From Lunularia cruciata (Eukaryota > Streptophyta > Marchantiopsida > Lunulariales > Lunulariaceae), in contig OX419755.1 of assembly GCA_948567375.1 (NCBI GenBank), positions 20,651,001 through 20,715,000 of the forward strand: a stretch of 64,000 nucleotides of DNA, written 5' to 3'. Below the pieces are notes generated by a model. The model saw only the letters and a program-made list of their open reading frames with translations, ran no database searches and had not been told where the DNA came from. Numbering within the stretch: position 1 is the first letter of the stretch; each line of letters opens with the position of its first letter. Positions 55,569 through 64,000 of the stretch are shown piece by piece. A program made the position numbers and the translations under genes.

Positions 55569-57476
55569 ATGCAGTTTCATAACTCGATCATGGGATTACT
55601 ACTCGGCGTGCTCCTACTGCTTGTAATCACAAAGATTGGGCCAGTGGGAGCAGATCTGATTGCAAGCGAAGCTCTCACGCAAGACGATCAATTCAACTCC
55701 AATACAATCTATGCAGAGTATGGACTGATGAAGTGCATGTACGATGAGCACGCCGAGCCTGACAGTACAGAAGACATTAGCAGAATCTTGAGAAACCTCC
55801 ATTCCTCCGGGCGTCCCTTTAAGGTGAGAGCAACACGTAGAGGCAGTCACAGCTCCAGTGGCATAGCTTGCCCAGGCACGAGTGCCAACACCAAAATGCA
55901 ATATGGTGAAAACTCGGGAGTGAAGAATGGTGGTCCGGATACCCGTTCTGTAGTCATCTTGATGCATCGTATGAACCGTGTCTTAGCGGTCGATGCACAA
56001 CAGCACAGGTTGACAGTCCAGGTTGGGATGACCGTGCAGAATTTGGCAGACGCTGCGGTCGCCAATGGCATGTCAGTGCCTGTGGGAGTGATGCCAGTCT
56101 ATGGAAACCTCACAGTCAGTGGGTTGATCGCTACATCCGCTCATGGTAGCGGTGCTGGAGTCGACAGTACACTAGGAGATCTAGTCACGGGGCTCGAGTG
56201 GGTTAACAGCAGTGGGCACATTATCACGAGCGAAAATGGAGATGAGCAAGGACTGTCCGAAATCCGAGCTTTAGTCGGCGGACTAGGACTACTGGGAGTA
56301 TTGTCCGTGGTAACTATCCAGTTACTGGGTCCGGATGCCATGACTCAAGTAGATGTCTGGAAGATAGATGATTCGAACATCGTTGCTGATGTCAAACATC
56401 AACTGCAGCATCAAACCCCTCACATCCTCTACTATTGGAGACCCGATTTGCAGTTCTACCGAGCTCTCTACCTCTCAACGCCCCTCCCTGGAGATCAAAA
56501 CCATCCCGTTTACCCCAAAGGAAGATCAGCTATGCTGGACCCCTCCACCCAAGCCATGGCTACGATTATGACAAATCACATGGCCGCTTACGCCGCTGAC
56601 TTGGATGACTCTGCACCGGACGCAGACGTTCTGAACGCAAAGAACTGCGCTCTGGCCGATGAGTTCATGCACATACCATTTCTCCTGGAGGGAGACGTCA
56701 TGTTAGAGAACGCTACCATTCCGACTTCGCACGCGTTCATTGCACAGGAGTGCTACCCCCGATGTATCTGGAATCACAATTTCTTCGGATCGACCGTGGA
56801 GGATAATGAGTTCACCATCAAGTTAAGTGACTTGGACGAATGGGTGAAGGATGTGAGGTACATCATCGGAGCAGAGCACGCCGAAAAACAGAAGCATCTC
56901 GAGTTAAAGTACGGGAAAGGCAAAGTGGAGAGAATTTGTCTGCCTCCGGGGTACTTCTGGCTTCGATTTGGGAAGAGCAGCGAATTCTTGACGGCTATCA
57001 ACACGGGTTGGGACGAGCCTGTGGTGTATATTATGGTGACGTTCTTTACTTCGGGTTTCCATCCTCATGCTCCGAGCAAATTGGACCACGTAAGCGAGGT
57101 GATTGAGCAGCTGAGCATCTGCAAGTATGGGGCCAGGCCTCACTGGGGGAAGAACACGGAGCGCATATTTTCACATCACGACTGCCATGTGCGGGACAAT
57201 TACCCGGAACAGAACATGGTCAAGTTTCTCAAGTTGCGGGAGGAGCACGATCCTCTCAAGGTTTTTGAATCTGAGCTCCTGAATCGCGTGCTCGAGAGAC
57301 GTGGCCCTGTTTACGAGGACAAGTGTGCTCTGAAACGCAAGTGCTATTGCAAGCAGGACTCCCACTGCGCGGATGGCTTCAGGTGCCAACCATCTGTTTC
57401 GTTCCCTGAATACAATGTGTGCAAAGTACAGTACCCACACCAGCGGCAGCAGGGTATCTCACACCAGGAGCTCTAA
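55569..57476 (+). CDS. L-gulono-1,4-lactone oxidase-like secreted flavoprotein
   Basis: Single exon, 635 aa from the ATG at 55569. The family oxidises L-gulono-1,4-lactone (or related aldonolactones) to the ascorbate precursor using FAD. A signal peptide (about residues 1-30, GLLLGVLLLLVITKI) predicts entry into the secretory pathway. The N-terminal FAD_binding_4 domain has VRATRRGSHSSSGIACPG (from residue 86; His94 is the candidate flavin contact), then LTVSGLIATSAHGSGAG (His192) and DLVTGLEWVNSSG. The C-terminal half is of the ALO type with ARPHWGKN (residues 523-528) and HDPLKVFESELLNRVL. It ends with a Cys-rich tail (CALKRKCYCKQDSHCADGF) typical of plant GULLO proteins. Plant relatives are near 590-600 aa. 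No frame damage is seen, so the gene looks functional. Confidence 0.92.
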   Translation: MQFHNSIMGLLLGVLLLLVITKIGPVGADLIASEALTQDDQFNSNTIYAEYGLMKCMYDEHAEPDSTEDISRILRNLHSSGRPFKVRATRRGSHSSSGIACPGTSANTKMQYGENSGVKNGGPDTRSVVILMHRMNRVLAVDAQQHRLTVQVGMTVQNLADAAVANGMSVPVGVMPVYGNLTVSGLIATSAHGSGAGVDSTLGDLVTGLEWVNSSGHIITSENGDEQGLSEIRALVGGLGLLGVLSVVTIQLLGPDAMTQVDVWKIDDSNIVADVKHQLQHQTPHILYYWRPDLQFYRALYLSTPLPGDQNHPVYPKGRSAMLDPSTQAMATIMTNHMAAYAADLDDSAPDADVLNAKNCALADEFMHIPFLLEGDVMLENATIPTSHAFIAQECYPRCIWNHNFFGSTVEDNEFTIKLSDLDEWVKDVRYIIGAEHAEKQKHLELKYGKGKVERICLPPGYFWLRFGKSSEFLTAINTGWDEPVVYIMVTFFTSGFHPHAPSKLDHVSEVIEQLSICKYGARPHWGKNTERIFSHHDCHVRDNYPEQNMVKFLKLREEHDPLKVFESELLNRVLERRGPVYEDKCALKRKCYCKQDSHCADGFRCQPSVSFPEYNVCKVQYPHQRQQGISHQEL

Positions 57477-58969
57477 TTCAACCTTCGAAGATCATCATGA
57501 TGTTGTCTTTGAGCTTCTCGTTGGCCTAGTGTAGACTCTTGCGATCGAGGCAGAATCACCTCAAACGAAGAATCTATTAGTCGATGCACTTCAATTCTGC
57601 TAGTGTATTACAATGCAAAGATACATGACTGTAGATACTCTGAGATGCCTGCTGATGTCCATATCATCTCCCATAAACGTTCACATCAAACGACTTCGCC
57701 CCACACGAGATTCAGAAGCCTACCGGTATCATCTGTATGAGTTGAGTTGTCTCCAGCAACTACAGTTGAATCGCCTTTAAAGCATTCATTACGGTTCAGG
57801 TATACAAAATTGCATCATTAAATTTTGAACAACTGAACACAAGAGATTCAGTCCGCGTTGCTCGTGGTTTCATAAACAAACTTTAAATCTGATGAATATG
57901 ATGTTGACACTGTTCATGCGGCAACGACCATGTGTATAGTAAGAGACCGTACTGCCTTCCTTAATACGTTTATGCGATGATGGGAATGGCGGTGAAATTG
58001 AAACCTCGGATGCATGCATTACGATGACTACCACCTGGTCGCCTGTACAGAAGGTCGAAGAACTCTTCTACGCCGCTCGCATTATGGAAGTTGTTCCATT
58101 AGCGACAAAACGTGGTATGTTAATTCGATCTTGAGCAATTTAAGATAAGGCAACTTGGGATATTTGGGAAGGACTCTATAGAATGTCGACTGCAGTTATC
58201 GATACTTGAAATCTCGTGAAAGGCTAGTTAAAAGTTGTTTTCTTTCAACCAAAAAAGAAAGACTACCTAACCATAAAGAAAAAATTATTTGTATATCAAT
58301 TTGAACAGGAACTAAACCAATCTTTCAGTCATATTTGTTCTGCTAGCAACAATATTAAAGACACATAATATGTTTTACAAGGTTATATTCATTGTTTCAC
58401 GAAAGGTTATCAACTAAATCAACAATTGTCAATGTGCCCATATCAAGTTTCCCTACATACAAAAGTTTGATGGAGTCATCATGAGATTCAGAGTTTAAGC
58501 TACACCCATGGGTAGCTTCCTGAAATTTAATTAGTGCAATAATTAGCCTTTGTATCTATTAATTCTGTTCGCTTATTTTTATTATTATAGTGGAATATAT
58601 GTGTGGCTGTAAATTTATAATTAATTTATACTTTCAACCTCAAGTGGATGATAAATAAAGCATATAAATTTGAAAAAAAATAATACATATTGATGCTCTA
58701 TTATTAGTAAGAAATTATTAGTAAAATTTTATTTTTTTGGACATACAAATTCTTAGTTAGAAATATGTTCTAAGTCCAAATATATAAATATTTCAAATTT
58801 TCTAAAAGCCATAATAATAATTTTTAGATAATTCATTGTGATAATTATTTATTGATATTAAAATACTCTTTATCATAATGGTCACCACTTCATTCAATTT
58901 AAATAAGAGAAAGTTTAGTGTACTAATATAAATATTGTGATCCCAATATATCAACTTAAAGCCTACAAT
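57477..58969. other. 3' flank of the oxidase gene and AT-rich spacer
   Basis: No coding frame was recognised. AT-rich from about 58.5 kb. The tandem array begins at its right end. Confidence 0.45.
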
Positions 58970-60480
58970 AATTTAGTTTGGATCACATTATCTAAGATGT
59001 AGATGAGAAAAGATTTCCAACTGAGTCTTACATTGAGATAAATATCACTTAATATATGAAAGCCATCAAACCAACTTGATAGGATGAGACTTGTTAAGTT
59101 AGTCAATTTCTGATTAGAAAGGCTACTAAGACCGACAAGCCAACTTGATGGTGTGAGACTTGCAAAGTTAGTCAATTTCTAGTTAGAGAAGCTATGAAGT
59201 GCAGCAAGCAAGCTCGAAGGTGTAAGACTTGCTAAGTTAGTTAGCAAGTCACTTGATTTGATGGTATGAGACTTGCCAAGTTAATCAATTTCCAATTAGA
59301 GAGGCCATGAAAGCCAGCAAGCTTGATGGTGTGAGACTTACCAAGTTAGTCAAGCAAGCCATCTTGATTGTGTGAGACTTGCCAAGTTAGTCAATTTCCG
59401 ATTAGAGAGTCTATGGAGGCCAACAAGCAAAGTTGCTTGATGGTGTGAGACTTGCCAAGTTAGTAACTTTCTTGTTAGAGAGGCTATGAAGGCCAGCAAG
59501 CAAGCTAACTTGATGATGTGAGACTTGCCAAGTTATTCAATTTCTAGTTGGAGAGGCTATGAAGGCTAGCAAGCCAACTTGATGGTATAAGACTTGCTAG
59601 ACAAGTTAGTCAATTTCTCACACCATCCACGTTAGTCAATTTTGGTCAAAGAGGCTATGAAGGCTAGCAAGCCTACTTGATGGTATGAGACTTGCCTACC
59701 AAGTTAGTCAATTTTTGGTTAGAGAGGCTATGAAGGATAGCAAGCCAACTTGATTGTATTCACACCATCTAAGTAAGTCAATTTCTTATTAGAGAGGCCA
59801 TAAAGGTCAACAAGCAAGCCAACTTGAGTGTACGAGACTTGCCAAGTTAGTCAATTTCCAATTAGAGAGGCTATGCTAGCCAGGAAGCGAACTAACTTGA
59901 TGGTAACCGACTTGCCAAGTTTAGTCAATTTCTAGTTAGACAGGCCATGGAGGCAAACAAGCTAGCTTGACGATGTGAGACTTGCAAAGTTAGTCAATTT
60001 TTGCTAGCAAGCAAGCTTGATGGTATGAGACTTGCCTGTCAAGTTAGTCAATTAGAGAGGCTATGGAGGTAAACAAGCTATCATCAATTTCTCCAACATC
60101 AATTTTTTATTAGAGAGGCTATGGAAGCAAGCCATCTTGATGGTATAAGGTATGAGACTTGCCAAGTTAGCCAAGCTATGGAGACTATGGAAGCAAACAA
60201 GCTATCATCAATTACTCTAATATCAGTTGTGATTAGAGAGACTATGGAGGCAAGCAAGCTTGATGATATGAGGTATGACACTTGCCAAGTTAGCCAAGCT
60301 AGGGGGCAAACAAGCTCTAATCAATTTTTCTAACATCAATTTCTCATTAGAGAGGCTAAGGAGGCAAGTCAGCTTGGTGGTATGAGAATTGCCAAGTTAG
60401 CCAATTTCCCATTGAGAGGCTATGGAGGCCAACAAGGTAGCTTGATGATGTGAGACTTGCCAAGCTAGTCAATTTTTGGT
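58970..60480 (+). repeat. Degenerate tandem array, about 18 units of ~45-120 bp
   Basis: Each unit contains versions of 'agagaggctatgaaggc', 'agcaagccaacttgatggt', 'gtgagacttgccaagttag' and 'tcaatttctagttagagagg'. About eighteen 'gagacttgcc'-like cores were counted. Unit length varies through internal deletions. It encodes no steady protein. A single related unit lies in the leader of the methyltransferase gypsy element (7030-7110). Confidence 0.88.
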
Positions 60481-60509
60481 GATAGTTTTTCAAAATCATA
60501 CCATCCATC

Positions 60510-60620
60510 AGGGTTGTGCATAGTAGGGTTTGAATCTTAGACTCTCGCTCTTAAACTAACTCCTTAGTCAATTGGTACATCCTTACTGGTTGTCCTAAGA
60601 CTAATGGACTCAGATCTATA
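60510..60620 (-). repeat. tRNA-like (SINE-head-like) sequence beside the tandem array
   Basis: Minus strand: 'gtaccaattgactaaggag' (box-A-like) and 'gattcaaaccctactatgca' (box-B-like, GATTCAAACCC). By eye it aligns with 7155-7260 over about 100 bp ('gggtttgaatc', 'cctta..caa', 'ggttgtcctaag'). In both places it sits directly right of the 'gaggctatg...gtgagac' unit. It is too diverged to be a working tRNA. Confidence 0.5.
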
Positions 60621-60686
60621 CAGGGATAGCAAGTGGTATGGATAATATCATCTAACAAGTAATTGATATTAGACAAGTCTTGACAA

Positions 60687-60870
60687 TACCAATAACAAGT
60701 TACATTGTCTCAACAAACACAAACAAAAATAATAGAGCATCACAAAAACTGAACATGCTCAAACTACAAGTAATAAACCTTTGAACAATAACAAGTTACA
60801 ATGTCTTGACAATAATAGAGCATCACAAACAATACATATGCTCAAACAATAAGTTATAAACCGTTGGATT
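60687..60870 (+). repeat. Two-copy ~95-bp tandem duplication
   Basis: 'aataacaagttacattgtct' ... 'aataatagagcatcacaaa' ... 'atgctcaaac' ... 'taaacctttg' is followed at once by a second copy with small deletions. Confidence 0.8.
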
Positions 60871-61310
60871 CTAGATACATATACTCCCAAGGCATTATCT
60901 TTATTCATAAGGTTCCATACAGAGCGCTCATCCATAAGTCTATGCTTGGCTAATTTCAAAGTAACAAACCTATTCTATAATGGCAAACAAGCACTTATCC
61001 ATAATAGCAAAACTCACATACATGCAAATTATTCAAAAGCAAATAATATTCTGCAGCAAATACAAAACTAATCACAACTTTTGCTATTGTTTCTACACAT
61101 CAACTTGAGTTTGTTTTCTATTGAGTCAATTCCTATGGGTTCAAAAACCCAGATTGTCTATTAAATGAAAGAAAAATATTCAATGCGATCACTTTGGTTT
61201 CTTAGTGGCCATAGGAGTGACTTTCTGCTCCTGTATATTTGGCAGGTCAGCTTCTTCCTCAACATTCTACGCTCCATGCTCCTCCTCTTCTTATGTATTT
61301 GCTCTATTAA

Positions 61311-62330
61311 TCAAAAAGTTATGCAAGATGATACACTAATCCATATCAAAATATACCATTTTCTACTTTGGTCATCCTTCAATTGAGCCCTTAATTCCCT
61401 CAAGGAATGCCATCTACTTTTTAAGATTCCTATGCAATGCACATTGACTACTTGCATTTGAGCCACACATTTGTTGAAATCTATGGCATTTGGACTGCAT
61501 GGAAATTTAGAACCATGGAACAAATGGCTCATGGGAACATATCTTGAATCTTTGAGTAAATATTGGTGGTGTTCAAATGAGTTGTTGATACCTCTATGAG
61601 TCAAATTATTCCACAAAGCTAGCTTCTTCAAACATGTCATATCATGTCATGGCAAGAACCAGGCATCCTTGCACATAACAATAGAAAAGAAGAATGGTGA
61701 GCAATACCATGCACAAAATAGTAGAAGAGAAGTGAGTGAGCATTAATATCAAAAGAGAAGAATGGTGAGCATTACAACATTGGGTTGCCCTAGCACTCAC
61801 TAAAAAACTAGAGTGTGCAAGAGCTATTGCTCACAAAGAAGTCCAAAGCTATCAATAACAAATCAAGGACCTAGGGTCTTTGCATAAAGAAGAACCTCTT
61901 ACTACTTATGAAATGAATTATTCTCCTCATGTCATCATAGATCACGTGTTCATTGATGGAATATGAGCCTTTTTGACTGAAGTAAGTCTCTCCATGAATG
62001 TTGAGTCATTTTGCTGATGTAACTAGAGTGTCATCCACTAAACCCACACACCCAAGAAAGCCTTTCAATCCAAAGACTTGAGAATTTCTATCTCTTTCTT
62101 CTTTGTTGGACCATGCCACTTAGCTAAAATGGTAATGATGAATCTCTCAATGAACTGTTTGGTGGATTCCAATCTAATACCCCACAAAATTTTCCTTGGT
62201 GATATGCATCACCATTCCCATTGTGCCCAAACCTATCAAGAGCTATTGCGAGCTTGATCCACTCCGGGGTCTACTTCATGCTCACCTTATTCTACCAAAA
62301 AACCTCAGGATCTTTCATAAGCTCCAACAA
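61311..62330 (-). pseudogene. PIF/Harbinger (HARBI1-like) DNA transposase relic
   Basis: On the minus strand, from right to left, the order of a Harbinger transposase can be read. IALDRFGHNGNG comes first (about 62.25 kb), then KQFIERFIITILAKWHGP, AFLGCVGLVDDTLVT (first catalytic Asp region, usually VDGT), GETYFSQKGSYSIN, VIYDDMRRI, and PGSCHD (about 61.65 kb). The 109-codon open piece 61311-61640 follows, with HQYLLKDSRYVPMSHLF (second Asp) and CIGILKSRWHSLRELR (usually E-R/H-x-F-G-x-L-K). About 200 bp of foreign or intron-like sequence lies at 61670-61880. Stops and shifts make it a pseudogene. Terminal inverted repeats were not found. Confidence 0.78.
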
Positions 62331-64000
62331 AGCATAAAAGGATATCAAGTCACTCTCCCATTGCTATCATTGTCACTCTCCGATTCAATCTCACCTTGCT
62401 ATTCCAAGAGTGTATACCACATGTATCTTTTGATTTCCTTTCTCAAATCCTTGTTTACACTCACCCAAAGCATGTAAAAAATCCTTCTTTGATACTCCTC
62501 AACACTCTCAAACTGAAACTCTTATGGAATACTCTAGATTAATGTTTTGAAGCTCTTATGGACAATGATATGATACTCCTCTATTTTGATTCTTCTTGAC
62601 ACTATAGGATGGACATTCCTTCTCTCCTCTTGGCTGGATAGTGTTATGGTGCTCCTCAACACTCTAAACTGGATATCACTATTTTGTATTAGCTCTTGAT
62701 AGCTTAAAGATCTTGTCTTTGCTCACTTTTCTAGTCTAGTTCTTAGCATTAAATTTCACTATTTAGTATTTGCTCTCACACTCCACTACATTTAATTTCA
62801 CTATTTAGTATTCTCTATTTGTTCTTTGCAACTTGAAGATCTTGCAAAATCAAAATCCTGATTTCTTGTTTTCTCTAGTCACTCGATAGATTTCTCTCCC
62901 GCAAAATCAAAATGCTATCCTGATCTTTTGTTTTTTCTCATAACTAAACAGATTTCTCTCCTGGATCTCAACCGCATCAAAATGCTATCCAAATTTTTGT
63001 AGTCACTCATCAGATATTTCTCTCAGCACTCCCTTACCTCTCAGCTCCCTTACCTAAGCAAACAGCTTTTCTTGTGGCTCTCCCTTTGTCGCGACTTCGT
63101 CATCTTTCAGCTCGACAAAGCTTTTCTCACTACCCTATCTTTATTGTGACTTCCTCAAATTTCAGCTAGATAAATCCTCTCACCATCCTCCCCTTTTTGC
63201 TCTGCTTCCAATTGTTCTCTTTTTGAACGAGAAACATCTATCATTGCGGTCCTCTCCCCTCCAAGGCCCACGGGTCTCAAATTCAGCCCCTTTCCTGGTC
63301 TAAATTTTGCCCCTCACCCTTCAAAGTAGACGGGTCAAAAAATTAAGCATTCCCCTAGAGGTGTAAATTTCAGTTTTGATTTGAAAGAAGCCCTTGCAAT
63401 AATGAAGCATGCTCAAAGATTTGGGTATTTTTTACAACAAGGCTCGATACGAGAGATTCATATCAAGATTAAATTAAAAAGAAAAGAAAGTAGTGCAAAC
63501 AAACACTCTATTCATTTCCCATCATTTTCATATCCATTTCAAACTTCCTCCAATCTACCACATCCATTTCACCTTCCTGCAAGGAAGTTGAGTAGTATTA
63601 ATTCGCGCTAAAAGTTGAATAAGATTCAAATGTGCTCTACTTTGACTACTTTGAGATTACCACGCCTAGGGAAAAGCAAAAGGACACTAATTAATTAGCA
63701 ATGAACATGATTATGATTTACACGATCACGCATAACCCGTAAAACGCTACTGTCACGGTTTTGAGTTCCCGTAAATATTTTAGACTACAGGTGATGATCA
63801 CCCGTAAAACTTCTACCCCATCGTTGCACCCGAAAAGGCGTTATTGCAACGCCCTAGTGCCTCTCGGTGCGCCTTATTCACAAGGTCGGGCGTTTCGTGC
63901 AAGTGCAGGGTGGCCCTGATGCTCAACTTGCGCGTTTTGCTTCGCGGTGCTGTAATGCTCGCAATAACCATTTCTTCTTATTATTATATGGTATATGCGT
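62331..64000. other. Unassigned sequence to the window end
   Basis: Low-complexity C/T-rich text with short repeated phrases ('gatactcctcaacactct', 'agatttctctcc', 'atcaaaatgctatcc') up to about 63.25 kb. After that it is unique-looking sequence with a repeated 'acccgtaaaac' near 63736 and 63800. No supported gene. Confidence 0.4.

Noticed and set aside
56141-57440. Minus-strand frames within the L-gulonolactone oxidase gene (for example 57171-57440)
   Set aside because: Shadows of a strongly coding + strand exon.
58970-60480. CRISPR array
   Set aside because: Repeats are degenerate, units vary in length and there are no unique spacers of constant size; this is a eukaryotic tandem array.

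Overview
The window is nuclear DNA of a land plant. It carries plant-type split genes (ATG9 with nine exons, an alpha-expansin with three), a single-exon L-gulonolactone oxidase, Ty1/copia and Ty3/gypsy LTR retrotransposons primed by tRNA-iMet-like sites, and a PIF/Harbinger relic. Gene density is low (four host genes in 64 kb, all on the + strand). The retroelements resemble families I associate with bryophytes, lycophytes and charophytes more than flowering plants, so a bryophyte-grade plant is my best guess. No species call is possible.

Layout. 1-499: last exon of a 2-oxoglutarate/Fe(II) oxygenase, followed by a degenerate ~100-bp tandem array. 5999-15907: a decayed, about 10-kb Ty3/gypsy element. 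Its gag-pol frame holds, in order, gag with two zinc knuckles, an aspartic protease, a complete-looking DNMT3-type cytosine-5 DNA methyltransferase, RT-RNase H, integrase and a C-terminal PHD finger. 19560-24511: ATG9. 29338-30851: expansin. 31.1-34.7 kb: AT-rich, no genes. 34727-48055: a minus-strand copia element split by a minus-strand gypsy element (35840-42398) with a perfect ACAAC target-site duplication. About 50.5-52.3 kb: a decayed non-LTR retroelement whose 3' tail also occurs at 4.7 and 27.8 kb. 55569-57476: L-gulonolactone oxidase. 58970-60480: a tandem array of about 18 units beside a tRNA-like (SINE-like) sequence. 61311-62330: a Harbinger transposase relic.

The most interesting system is the methyltransferase- and PHD-bearing gypsy element. 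The methyltransferase sits between protease and RT, in the same reading frame as gag and protease, with motifs I, IV (PCQ), VI (ENV), VIII and IX/X in canonical order. The 13 stops that break the inferred polyprotein are all TGA or TAG, never TAA. That is what deamination of CpG (CGA to TGA) and CHG (CAG to TAG) cytosines would give, so the copy seems to have been methylated to death. Cytosine methyltransferases inside retrotransposons have been reported in dinoflagellates and charophyte algae. The combination with a PHD finger, in what looks like a land plant, deserves a proper search.

The host genes have unrelated roles (autophagy membrane supply, wall loosening, ascorbate-type lactone oxidation, an unknown oxygenation) and show no sign of working together. 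Exon boundaries were inferred by reading frame and family similarity only; no alignment or transcript evidence was available.
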